Under the pieces are notes generated by a model. The model made no database searches. It was given only the letters and a program-made list of their open reading frames with translations, and was not told the origin of the DNA. Made by a program: the position numbers and the translations under genes. Shown here one piece after another: positions 34,806 through 44,100 of a stretch of DNA of 64,000 bases (its first letter is position 1; each line of letters starts with the position of its first letter). The DNA is from CAZMGT01 sp964565895 (GTDB lineage Bacteria; Armatimonadota; Zipacnadia; UBA1398; CAZMGT01), in contig CAZMGT010000013.1 in the NCBI GenBank assembly GCA_964565895.1, forward strand, positions 1-64,000, in the 5' to 3' direction.

Positions 34806-35558
34806 GTGAACAAGCGTGGATTTACGTTAATCGAGCTTTTGGTGGTCATTGCCATAATCGCCATTCTCGCGGCGATTCTCTTCCCGGTGTTCGCCAAAGC
34901 GCGGGAGAAAGCTCGCCAAACGCAGTGCCTGAGCAACATGCGCCAGCTCGCCACGGCGATCCTGATGTACGCCAATGACTGGTCGGGCACGATGCCCTTC
35001 GGCGTGGACAGCAGGGTCTCCCCCAGATACAGTTGCCGTGTGCTCATCCAGCCCTACATTAAGAACGTGGGCATTTTCCACTGCCCCGCCGCTCCTGCTG
35101 CGACCAGGCCGTATACCGGCCAAGACCCTGACATGAACCCCAGCGGCCAGTGGTATCAGTCGAGCATCGCGGTAAACGTCATCCACTCCAAAGGCGGCAG
35201 CAGCACTCCCGAGCCGCCCATCTCGCCCACGCTGCGCTCGCCCAAACTTGCTCAAATCAACGCCCCGGGCAACACCATTCTGCTCGTCGACGACAACCCA
35301 AGCAGCTTCCTCCTCTGGCATCCCGTCCACGCTGCGGGGCGCGAAAATGCTACCCTAGACACCCTTATCGGCACCGGCGACGACCCCCTCAACCCCGACC
35401 CCACAGCCAACCCCTGGGTCCGCCACAACGAGGGCGCCAACTACGCGTTCTGCGACGGCCACGCCAAATGGTTCCGCCCGGAGCAGACCATCTGCCGCGC
35501 CGGCGACCACCAGAAGGGCCCCGACGGCACGGACAACTGCATGTGGACCATTCAGTAG
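34806..35558 (+). CDS. Prepilin-type H-X9-DG protein, copy 3
   Basis: The 250-aa product shares the N-terminal 45 residues (KRG^FTLIELL cleavage site, Glu5) and the last 50 residues (H-NEGANYAFC-DG, HAKW, GDHQKGPDG, DNCMW) with copies 1 and 2, but its middle third is much more diverged (GVDSRVSPRYSCRV, CPAAPAATRPYTGQDP). This pattern of constant ends and variable middle suggests selection for structural ends and a changing exposed surface. GTG 34806 has GGGAGGTG upstream. It is the last copy of the tandem and converges on the second DUF6785 gene. Confidence 0.92.
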   Translation: MNKRGFTLIELLVVIAIIAILAAILFPVFAKAREKARQTQCLSNMRQLATAILMYANDWSGTMPFGVDSRVSPRYSCRVLIQPYIKNVGIFHCPAAPAATRPYTGQDPDMNPSGQWYQSSIAVNVIHSKGGSSTPEPPISPTLRSPKLAQINAPGNTILLVDDNPSSFLLWHPVHAAGRENATLDTLIGTGDDPLNPDPTANPWVRHNEGANYAFCDGHAKWFRPEQTICRAGDHQKGPDGTDNCMWTIQ

Positions 35559-35582
35559 CGGAGCAAGCAAGACAAACCATGG

Positions 35583-35620
35583 CGCGGGCCGGCCTGCTCG
35601 TCGGCCCGCGTTTCTTTTCT
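35583..35620 (+). terminator. Rho-independent terminator, prepilin copy 3
   Basis: A 9-bp stem CGCGGGCCG/CGGCCCGCG with a 10-nt loop is followed by TTTCTTTTCT. Its sequence differs from the terminators of copies 1 and 2. It ends 2 bp before the end of the opposing DUF6785 gene. Confidence 0.85.
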
Positions 35621-35621
35621 C

Positions 35622-37595
35622 CTACTGCCAAATGCTATAGGTGGGCACGGAGCGGATGATACCGTAGATCGTCCACAGGTTCCCACATACCAGGTCGCCC
35701 AAAATCAACCCAAACGCAAAGGGCACCAACCGCCGATACGCCGGCGCTCCCCCATAGCGGGTGAGCGTGGCCTTTATCGCCCAGGCGACGAGCAGCGCGC
35801 ACCACATGTGGTCCATCGCCCAGCTCGCCGATACGGCATAGCCCACGGGGTGCAGCGGCCACCACACATAGCGCATCTTTACCGTCATTAGCCCGAGGGT
35901 AAACAGAAAGCCCAGAATAACGGCGGCCACCGTCCCGCGGCTTGCGGGCAGGGGGTTGTTTAGCTTCCCCGCCAGCCGGTTGCACGTCTCAAACCCAAAA
36001 TAGTTCGCCACCCACGACATCTTCGCGGAAACGCCGTAGTTGTAATAGCACTGCAGCAGCGCCCAAAACGCGACGATCGTCCCCCCGGTAATGCTGAAAA
36101 ACATCACCGCGGCAAGCGGCCGGTTGGCGATCCCCGAGCGCTCCGCCAGCTTAAACGCCTCCGCCTGGTGCGGCATGGCATAGGAGCGATACGCTCGGTT
36201 AAACCAAAAGTAAATCTCGTTTATCGTTAGCGTGCGCGGCGAGATGTTCTTCGTCCCGAGGACCAGGGGAAGCATATTCGTCGGCCCGATATAGTGCATG
36301 TCGTGCGCGGGCAGCCCCATCTCCGCGCGAATGCGCGTAACGGAAAGCGCGATGGTAAAGTGGATGAGAAAAAACGCCAGCGCAAACGCCACTGCCATTC
36401 CCGCGCGCCAGGAAAACCCCACGAGAAAGACAAACCCCAGGACAATATAAAACAGCGCCGCGCGATAGCTCATTGGCTCCTCGCTATCCTCCAGCTCCCG
36501 CGCGGTGCCGATCGCCGTGCGTAGCACGCGCCTGAGGTAATGCCTGCTCGTCCACAGGCAAAACAGGGCCAGGCCTACGTAGCCCCCGAACGTCTGCTCG
36601 TTGACGTAGGGAAACCCGCGCAGGTGCGTCCAACCCAAATATGCTGCGAGCACTCGCTGCGCCTTCCACTGAAAAAAGAAAAACCAGCACGAAAAGACCA
36701 GGTCCTTGGGCAGCAGGAGCCCGATCCCGATGATAAACGGATAAAACCCGATCATCAGCCGCCCCACCGCGTTCCACGGCCGCTCCACAAGCTGCTGCGC
36801 CAGGTTAAACTGCGGGATCGCAGTGGCCTTCACCGGAATCTGCGGCACCGAGGGATAAAGCACGTGCAGCCCATTGAGAAAATCAATGGCGAACACAATC
36901 CCAAACGCCAGCCACAACAGCCGGTTGCTGAACACCTGCGTCCGCGGCGAGGCCATCTCCAGCGGCAGTTGAATTATGGGATAGGTCAGCTTCTCGCTCT
37001 CGATCCACCGCCGGCGGAATATCGCCGTCATGGAGAGCGTCACCAGGTACAGCGCCGAGGCAAACGCCGACCAGCTAATCACAGGGACAAGCCACGGCCG
37101 AAAATTCTCCGGCAGCCAAATGCTCGAGTTCCCCTCATACATCCCGCGCAGCGCCTGCTCGTCGCTCACGAACAGCCACGAGGGCAGATACTTCATAAAC
37201 AGCTCCTGCCACTGGTTAACGGGGTTCGCATAGCGAAACGGGTGGGCAATGATCGGGGCAAGCACCTGAAACCCGTCGTGCGAGGGAAGCGTGGAGCTCA
37301 GGCAGAGGATGATGTAGATTACGCAAAGCTCGCCCTGCGACAGGGCCTTCGCCGGCCAGAACCGCCTAATGAGGTGGTTTACGGCAACCAGGATAAGCAG
37401 AATAAAAATCACGTTGTAAAACAGCGAGACCGTCGTGGGAAAGCTCGCGTAGCGCACGGTCTCCGTCTGGACGATCCAGTAGCTGTTAAACGGCATAATG
37501 AGAAAGCCGATAAGCACGGCGCGAAACGTAACCCCGCGCCGCTGGGGCGCCGGCTGCTCCACGGGCCGCACACGCTCAAGCTCCCGCGCTTCCAT
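35622..37595 (-). CDS. DUF6785-type polytopic membrane protein, copy 2
   Basis: The 657-aa product has the same length as the copy at 22170-24143 and is similar along its whole length, including RGVTFRAVLIGFL, WIESEKLTYPIIQLPLEMA, LSVTRIRAEMGLPAHDMHYIGP, KMRYVWWPLHPVGYA and a C-terminal VPTYSIWQ. It has about 12-14 membrane spans and no recognised catalytic or binding motif. ATG 37595 has GAGGGTCGGTGGAGGAG-type purines somewhat far upstream. It is the last gene of a leftward run (lipoprotein, propeller, sulfatase, protease, DUF6785). A transport role is only inferred. Confidence 0.82.
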   Translation of the reverse strand: MEARELERVRPVEQPAPQRRGVTFRAVLIGFLIMPFNSYWIVQTETVRYASFPTTVSLFYNVIFILLILVAVNHLIRRFWPAKALSQGELCVIYIILCLSSTLPSHDGFQVLAPIIAHPFRYANPVNQWQELFMKYLPSWLFVSDEQALRGMYEGNSSIWLPENFRPWLVPVISWSAFASALYLVTLSMTAIFRRRWIESEKLTYPIIQLPLEMASPRTQVFSNRLLWLAFGIVFAIDFLNGLHVLYPSVPQIPVKATAIPQFNLAQQLVERPWNAVGRLMIGFYPFIIGIGLLLPKDLVFSCWFFFFQWKAQRVLAAYLGWTHLRGFPYVNEQTFGGYVGLALFCLWTSRHYLRRVLRTAIGTARELEDSEEPMSYRAALFYIVLGFVFLVGFSWRAGMAVAFALAFFLIHFTIALSVTRIRAEMGLPAHDMHYIGPTNMLPLVLGTKNISPRTLTINEIYFWFNRAYRSYAMPHQAEAFKLAERSGIANRPLAAVMFFSITGGTIVAFWALLQCYYNYGVSAKMSWVANYFGFETCNRLAGKLNNPLPASRGTVAAVILGFLFTLGLMTVKMRYVWWPLHPVGYAVSASWAMDHMWCALLVAWAIKATLTRYGGAPAYRRLVPFAFGLILGDLVCGNLWTIYGIIRSVPTYSIWQ

Positions 37596-37689
37596 GTGGC
37601 GAGCCCCTTGAGGGTCGGTGGAGGAGTTTGCCTCGCTTTGCTCTTCGAAAAATCCCGCGAGACAACCTTTTCGCCGCGCCCTTCTGCCC

Positions 37690-39564
37690 TTACTGCCCCA
37701 TCAGCGCCCGCGTGAAGAACACGTCGGAGCAGCCCTCGTCGACCACCGCGGTAAGCGCGTCTACCCGCCCCCAACCAAACAGCTCATCGCGCCCGGGCGG
37801 GCCGAGGTCCTTCGCCGTATCGCGCAGGTGCTGGCGCAGATTTGCCGCCGCCCGGTAGCGCCCCGTGGAGTAAACCAGCGCGGCGACGCCCGCCACGTGC
37901 GGCGCGGAAAAACTCGTCCCGCTGCGCATGTCATAGCGGTCGGCATATAGCGTGGAGAGGACGTCCTCGCCCGGCGCGGAAAGCTCCACCGCAGGGCCCG
38001 TGCTCGAGAAGTCCGCCAGTTCGTCGCGCCGCGTCGTCGCCCCCACGGAAATCACGCTGCCATAGTTTCCCGGCCAAACGTTCGGCTCGTTGTTCCCCGA
38101 CGCGGCGACCAAAATCGCCCCGCCGTGCGGATGGCTCGGGTTGTTCCACGCCTGGTCGCAGGCCTGCTTTAGCGTCTCGCTGTTAAACGTTACCCCAAGG
38201 CTGAGGTTGATAATATCCATCGGCCCCTCGGGCAGCGGATTGCCCGCGGCGTCCGTGGGGCTGATGCACCACTCAATCGCCCGCACCACGTCGGAAACCT
38301 CGCCCAGCCCCTGCGAGTCCAGCGCCTTTACTGCATACAGCTTGCACTCCGGGGCAATGCCGATTACCCCAATGCCGTTGTCCCGTGCGCCAATGATCCC
38401 CGCGGCGAGTGTTCCGTGCCCCATGTCGTCGTCATACGACGCATAGGGGTTGATCGCGTTATATCCCCCCGCTACTTCCAAGTCGGGGTGGTCGAGGTCA
38501 ATGCCCGTGTCAACAACAGCGACTTTAACATCCCTTCCCGTAACCATTCCTCTGGCCACGTGCAGCCCATCCTCAACCCCTGCCCAAACGCGCTCGGCGT
38601 CGACCTGGTCCACACCCCAGGGGAGCACCTGCTCCGCGTTGGGGTCCTGGCGCACGGAGACCTGAGCGTCGGGCTCAACGTAGGCCACGCGCGGGTCGTT
38701 CGCCAGCTCGCCCAGCCGATCATAGGGGACCTCCGCAGCCAGCGCATTTACAAAGCGAAAGCGCTTGGTAACCACCCCGCGCAGGCTGACCACGGTGCGC
38801 GCCGCCTGCGTGCTCACCACGCCGGGGCGCAGGCCGACAAGCACCTTTGTCATCCCGCGCTCGTCAACGGAAAACTGCGCCGAGCCCGCGGGCGGCGTGC
38901 GGTCCGGCTCCTCGACTACGTCGCAGGCGACGCACGTAACGCTCGCCGTGGCCACCTGGCCGCCGAGGGTCGCGCGCACCTCGCCGCTCCCCGGCGCCGT
39001 TGCCGTAAACACCCCTCCCGCGGAGATCTTCCCCATCTCTCCGACCACGGAAAACGTAGGCTCCAGGCTCACTCCGCTCGCCGTGTCTACGCGAAACTGA
39101 AACTGATACGTCTCGCCTACTGCGAGCCGCAGCTCGTGCGGCGTAAGCTCTACATCTTGGACGACCACCCCTGCCGGGACAAGGCGCACCTCGATCGTGT
39201 TCTGCGCCCCGCGCACCGCGGTCATCCGCACAACGCCCTCCTGCGCCAGCAACTCGTCCGGGGGGACGACGCGCAGCTCCACGGTTCCCGCCGGGGCGTT
39301 GCTAATGGTAAATGTGCCGTCCTCGCGGCTTTGGGCAAGGGGCGTCGCGCCGGCCGCAGCGGCGCCGCTTGTCTCCGCCGCGGTGACGAAAATCTCAGCG
39401 CCGGCGATAGGCGTGCGCTCCGCCGTGGCCAAGGTTACCTTGCCCGAGATAGTCGTCCGCGCGGGGGGCCGCAGACCGGAAAACAGCGAGGGGCAGCCGG
39501 CGAGCGCCAGCGCCACGGCACACGCTAAAAGAAAGGCCTTTGCTTTGCCCCAAAAATGGCCCAT
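37690..39564 (-). CDS. Subtilisin-like (S8) serine protease lipoprotein
   Basis: The 624-aa product has a signal peptide with lipobox LAGC, so it is probably lipid-anchored. Next come a carboxypeptidase-regulatory-like beta domain (TTISGKVTLATAERTPIAGAE), an Ig-like Big_2-type domain (AGVVVQDVELTPHELRLAVGE), an inhibitor I9-like propeptide (FSVDERGMTKVLVGLRPG to RVAYVEPDAQV), and the S8 domain with the complete triad D352 (VVDTGID), H383 (GHGT) and S551 (GTSFSAP), plus the oxyanion Asn in AASGNN. It likely degrades or processes extracellular proteins. ATG 39564 has AGAGGAG upstream. A TTGAAC-N17-TATCGT promoter-like pair lies at 39640-39668 on the minus strand. Confidence 0.92.
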   Translation of the reverse strand: MGHFWGKAKAFLLACAVALALAGCPSLFSGLRPPARTTISGKVTLATAERTPIAGAEIFVTAAETSGAAAAGATPLAQSREDGTFTISNAPAGTVELRVVPPDELLAQEGVVRMTAVRGAQNTIEVRLVPAGVVVQDVELTPHELRLAVGETYQFQFRVDTASGVSLEPTFSVVGEMGKISAGGVFTATAPGSGEVRATLGGQVATASVTCVACDVVEEPDRTPPAGSAQFSVDERGMTKVLVGLRPGVVSTQAARTVVSLRGVVTKRFRFVNALAAEVPYDRLGELANDPRVAYVEPDAQVSVRQDPNAEQVLPWGVDQVDAERVWAGVEDGLHVARGMVTGRDVKVAVVDTGIDLDHPDLEVAGGYNAINPYASYDDDMGHGTLAAGIIGARDNGIGVIGIAPECKLYAVKALDSQGLGEVSDVVRAIEWCISPTDAAGNPLPEGPMDIINLSLGVTFNSETLKQACDQAWNNPSHPHGGAILVAASGNNEPNVWPGNYGSVISVGATTRRDELADFSSTGPAVELSAPGEDVLSTLYADRYDMRSGTSFSAPHVAGVAALVYSTGRYRAAANLRQHLRDTAKDLGPPGRDELFGWGRVDALTAVVDEGCSDVFFTRALMGQ

Positions 39565-39664
39565 AGCCCAGCTCCTCTTGTGGAAGACCCCACTGGATAC
39601 GACGTGCGGCGCGCGGCAGCTCTCTCCGTGTTCTACTCCACGATATCCCGTTTCCCGAAATTGT

Positions 39665-41131
39665 TCAATGTCTGCGTTGCGGCTTGCCGTGCCGCGCCAA
39701 AAGCGCCTCCGCATGGTGCGCCCGGCCCGTGGCCCGCAGGCGCTCGCAGTACATCTCCAGCCGCCCGCGCGTGTGCAGCGGCCCGCCCTCGCGTATCACG
39801 TTCCACAGCGGGTCCACCTCGTCGTCCGAGCGCCACATCATCTCCGCGTGCCAGCGGTCGAGGAGCGCCAGATGCTCGTTTACCACCTCGGGGTGCTCCT
39901 CGGCGAGGTTGCGCGTCTCGTGCGGGTCCTCCTCCACGTTAAACAGCATAATCTCGGGGAAGTCCTTTAGCCCGTCGTGATAGGTGCGAATGGTCAGCCA
40001 CGGCCCCTGGCGCACGGAGCGCTGGCAGCTCCAGGCGCAGTGGCTGAGCACGAGGAACTCTCGCCCCTGCTCCCGCCCCTCGCGAAACGCCGCGGCAAAG
40101 CTCTCCCCATCCCACGCCGCGGGAATGTCGATCCCCAGCAGCTCAAGCACCGTCGCCGCCACGTCGCACTGATAGTGCAACGCCCTGTCCACCCGCCCGC
40201 CGGCAATCCCCGGCCAGCGGATGATCATCGGCACCCGCGGGGTAATGTAGTCCGCCGTGTGGTGGTCGCCGTAAATGTTAAGCTCGCCTTGGTTTTCCGC
40301 ATGGTCCGCGCTGACAATGATCACCACATCGTCCAGCACGCCTTGCCGCTCCAGCGCCTGGAGGATCTTCCCCACGTAGTCGTCTGCATAGCGAATGCCC
40401 ACGTCGTAGCCGTCGATCCACTGTCGGAAGTCCTCCGGCGTGCGAATCTCGCTGGGAATCCGCGGAAAGCGCGTGTTGTCCCGCGGGCCAAACCCGCCCA
40501 GGTCCTGCGCGCTCATCGGCCCGTAGCCGTGATAGTGCGCCTCGATCTCCTCCGCGCTTGGCCACTGCGGGGGCGGATCGTCAGCAAACGGGTTGCCATA
40601 CTCCAGGGGCGTGCGATAGGGCGTATGCGGGTCCCAAAAGTTAACGTGCAAAAACCAGTCCTCGCGCTTGGCGTTGCGCTCGATCCACTGCAGGGCATAG
40701 GGCGCCGTCTCGTCCGCGCGCTCCATCCCGCCCTTGCCCGGGTTATACATTTCCCTAAACCCCGCGCAAAACCACCACGCGCTGTGCCGTTCCGCAAACG
40801 GGCTTACGGAGACGGTATATATCCCCGACTGCTTCATCGCCATAACCCAGCCCCAGCGCTCGGGTGAGGTGCGAAAGCCGCGCGGCGGCCCCTCGATGCG
40901 CAGCTCCGCCGCCGTCCCCCCGTGGTTGACGATCCCTGTGTGAATGCCAAACCGCCCCAAAAAAAGCGAAGCGCGCGAGGGCAGGCACGGCGTGTCCGAG
41001 GCATAGCAGTTCTCAAAACGCACGCCCTCGCGCGCGATGCGATCGATGTTCGGCGACGTATTTCGCTCGTAGCCGTAACATCCCAAGTGGTCCGGGCGCA
41101 GTGTGTCGATATCGATGTAGAGAATGCGCAC
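39665..41131 (-). CDS. Sulfatase
   Basis: The 488-aa product is an arylsulfatase-superfamily hydrolase: N-terminal metal-binding segment YIDIDTLRPDHLGCYGY, the formylglycine signature C49-L-P-S-R (C-x-P-S-R), LHVNFWDPHTPY, VIIVSADHAENQGELN with the metal Asp and His, and a C-terminal subdomain. C49 must be oxidised to formylglycine by an activating enzyme not seen in the window. The layout resembles N-sulfoglucosamine-type sulfatases, so sulfated polysaccharides are candidate substrates. There is no signal peptide, which places it in the cytoplasm unless exported another way. GTG 41131 has GGGAGGAA upstream. Confidence 0.93.
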   Translation of the reverse strand: MRILYIDIDTLRPDHLGCYGYERNTSPNIDRIAREGVRFENCYASDTPCLPSRASLFLGRFGIHTGIVNHGGTAAELRIEGPPRGFRTSPERWGWVMAMKQSGIYTVSVSPFAERHSAWWFCAGFREMYNPGKGGMERADETAPYALQWIERNAKREDWFLHVNFWDPHTPYRTPLEYGNPFADDPPPQWPSAEEIEAHYHGYGPMSAQDLGGFGPRDNTRFPRIPSEIRTPEDFRQWIDGYDVGIRYADDYVGKILQALERQGVLDDVVIIVSADHAENQGELNIYGDHHTADYITPRVPMIIRWPGIAGGRVDRALHYQCDVAATVLELLGIDIPAAWDGESFAAAFREGREQGREFLVLSHCAWSCQRSVRQGPWLTIRTYHDGLKDFPEIMLFNVEEDPHETRNLAEEHPEVVNEHLALLDRWHAEMMWRSDDEVDPLWNVIREGGPLHTRGRLEMYCERLRATGRAHHAEALLARHGKPQRRH

Positions 41132-41182
41132 TTTGCTGTTCCTCCCTTTGCTTGAGCTTCCCCCTAACCTGCCCGGCGCACT

Positions 41183-44100
41183 TTACCACCCTTCGGCGAC
41201 GATCTCCACCCCGCACAGCAGCGGCGGCTTGCTTCCCGCCCCCCGCGGCACAAGCTCCACGCGCAGCTCTGCTCCCCCAAGCACTCCGCGAAACTCCTTA
41301 ACCAGCTCGCGCAGCTCGCCACCCGCCTCGCGCGCAATGTCCAACCCGCGCAACACCGTCTTCCCCTGCAGGCGCACGTCAAACACACGCTCGCCGGGCT
41401 TCGCCGCCCAAGGCTCGGCGAAATGCAGGCGCACGGTATATGGCCGCGGCTCAACGGTTCCTCGCGCCAGCCCAATTCTCAGCTCGCGCAGGCCCTCCCC
41501 GCCCGAGGCAGCGACCCACTTCTTCTCCCCCTCCCGCATCCTCAGCGAGTGCCTGCGAAACCAGCGCACTTCCTTCGGCGCAACGCGCACATCGATCTCC
41601 GGCGACGGCCCCCCGACAATGGGATATTCCAGCCACAGCGTCCCTTCATCAGACACGCGGTCGCCCGGCGCGCCCAGGTTCACCCCCAACCGCTTGATTC
41701 GCCCCTTGCTCAGGTCAAAGTCGTTAAACGTCCACACCTCAACCTCGGGCATGTGCACCAGCGCCAGCGACGTTTGAATCTGATAGCTGCACGTGCACGT
41801 CCGCGTATAGTCCGGCGCGTTAAGCACGCCGTCGGCGGCGATCAAATTCGATGTGCATCCAGAGCGAAACCCGCCAAAGTTTCCCGTTCCCCCGTCGCGC
41901 TCTAGGTCATAGTAGCCCGCCGCCGCTGAGCGAAAGGTAATCAGCCACTTGCTGGCAATCGCCGTATTGCACCCATAATTCCTTTCATACTCCCACTCCA
42001 TCAGCTCACCGGTAAGCGGGTTTTCGCGCATCTTCCTCTCGCCCGTTAACAGGTCCACCGCGTAGTCTTGGGTAATGATCGTCCTTCCGTGCAGCATGCA
42101 CGGCCCCTTATAGTCTCTCCGTTTGTCCCACAATACTTTGCCCTCGGCGCCGCGATAGGCAATCATTCTGTCGTCCGGCTCGTCGTCCAACATATCCCTC
42201 GATGGCCTTCCCGCTTGAAGCAGAACATCGTACTCATCGGAATATCCGAGCCACGTTCCAAAAACGTTCTCCTTTGTCTTCCACAACTCTTTACCCGTGC
42301 GCACATCGAAAGCGTAAAGTACGGGCTCTTCTTTGCTAACAATTCCTCGCCGCTTTTGCTTCTTGATAATCGCGTCCGGCAAGCGGTCGATGCAAAATAG
42401 CTTTCCCCCACCCACGGCTATTGCATTGTGCCTAAAGCAGTGCGTCGCCTCTTTTTCCCACAACACTTTCCCGGAAACTCTGTCCATTACCACGATTCTC
42501 TTGCTCGCTGTTCCGTCCCAGTTGTCCTTCACCCCAAATCTCACAATACCGTCGAAAACCACGGGCTCCGCCCCGGCAATAAGCAACTCGCGCCACACCC
42601 CAATATACCCCCAGCGCGGCGCTTGCTTTTCCCCCGCCCTCCGCGGGAGGAACAGCTCGCCCATCTTCCTCCCCGTCGCGGCGTCCAGAACAACGCAGCG
42701 GTCGCCATAGGCCACGTAAACGCGGTCCTCGGTAGCGACGAAGTTCGTCCCCAAAGCGTTTGCTCCGGGCTGATGCGCGGTATTGTCGTATGCCTCGCCC
42801 ACGCCGGGCAGTTCCGTTCGCCAGAGAACGCGCCCCGTGTAAACGTCCATCGCGCGCAGGCTGTCCGGCCCCTCGATAAACAGCCGCCCGGCAATGACTT
42901 GCTCCGGCGGCCCGTGCCCGTGCCGCGGCAGTATATCCGCGTTCGACGAGCCCCCAAACCAGAGCACACCAAGCGGCAAGCGCACAAGCTCGTCGCTCGA
43001 GACGCACGTGTTCGCGGGGTTACCATATTGCTGCGTCCAGGTCCCCGCCCCGGCAAGCGGCCCCTCGCGCACAACCACGGCAAAATCGCCGCGCTGCTCC
43101 ACGCGGCAGCCTTCCCAGCGCAGCCTCTCCCTCGCCTCGGCCAACGCCCTGTGCGCCTGTTCCCCTCGCCCTACGACGGCCACCCCACCGTATGGCCGCA
43201 AGCAGTGAAACGCCGCCTGCAACACCCTGTCCTCGGGCGCTTTTCCGCTGCGCACGGCATCGCCCAACACAACGAGGCTCGCCAAGTACGGCGGCAAAAC
43301 CTCCGCGCTGGCCCGCGCCTGCAGCACGGCCACCCTCGCCCCATAAAGCCCGGTCCTCGCCAACACCTCCCGCGCGGCAACAACCTTCCTCTCCTCTTCG
43401 TCTATCCCCACTACGTGAAGCTGCGACCCGCTCGCCAATCCCACGAGCAAAGACGGGTCGTCCACACCGAAAACGAGACAGTACCCCTCGCGCACGCGAG
43501 AGCTTCGCAGAAGCTCCTCCGCAGCGCCAGAGCGCGGATCGCTTTGGTCTTCCTGCGCGCTATAGCGATACACTCGCGCCCCGCGCGCATCGCCGGAAAA
43601 GCAGCAGATCTTCCCTTCCTTCGTGGCAATAATCAGCTTCCCATTGCCGGCAATGGCCGACCAGGGCTGCCCTTCCACCTCTGCCAACCACGACAGTCTC
43701 GCTTCTCTCCCTTGTTCGCGCAGCTCAACCGCGCCGATCCTTTTCCCTGCGCTAACATAAAGCTTGTTCCCCGCACGTAAATAAACGCGTTCGACACCTT
43801 TTATCCTCCACAATTGTTTCGGAACAATCTGTTTCTCCCCGCGCTCCTTCGCATCGCCCTCGACATCGATCTTAAATTGCGTCATGTCCAGCGCCTTCAG
43901 ATACCCACGTTCAACGGCGTACACCACATTACTTTCCACGACAACAGAGCTCCCGATGTCCCCCAGCGATTCACCGTCGCGCAGCCGAAATATCGACCCG
44001 TTGTTTAAGAAAAACTTCTCCATTGCGCAGACGTCCGCGCCGCCACGGTGCTTTGCATGCGCCAGCCTAAAATACATCAATTCCCCTGTGTTCTTGTTAA

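Larger units (their letters stand above)
32620..35620 (+). repeat. Tandem triplication of a prepilin unit
   Basis: Three copies of leader, prepilin-like gene and hairpin terminator follow one another. Start codons are at 32755, 33779 and 34806, giving periods of 1024 and 1027 bp. Copies 1 and 2 are most alike, including their 3' untranslated hairpins that differ by about one base near the stop; copy 3 is more diverged and has its own terminator. Confidence 0.9.
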
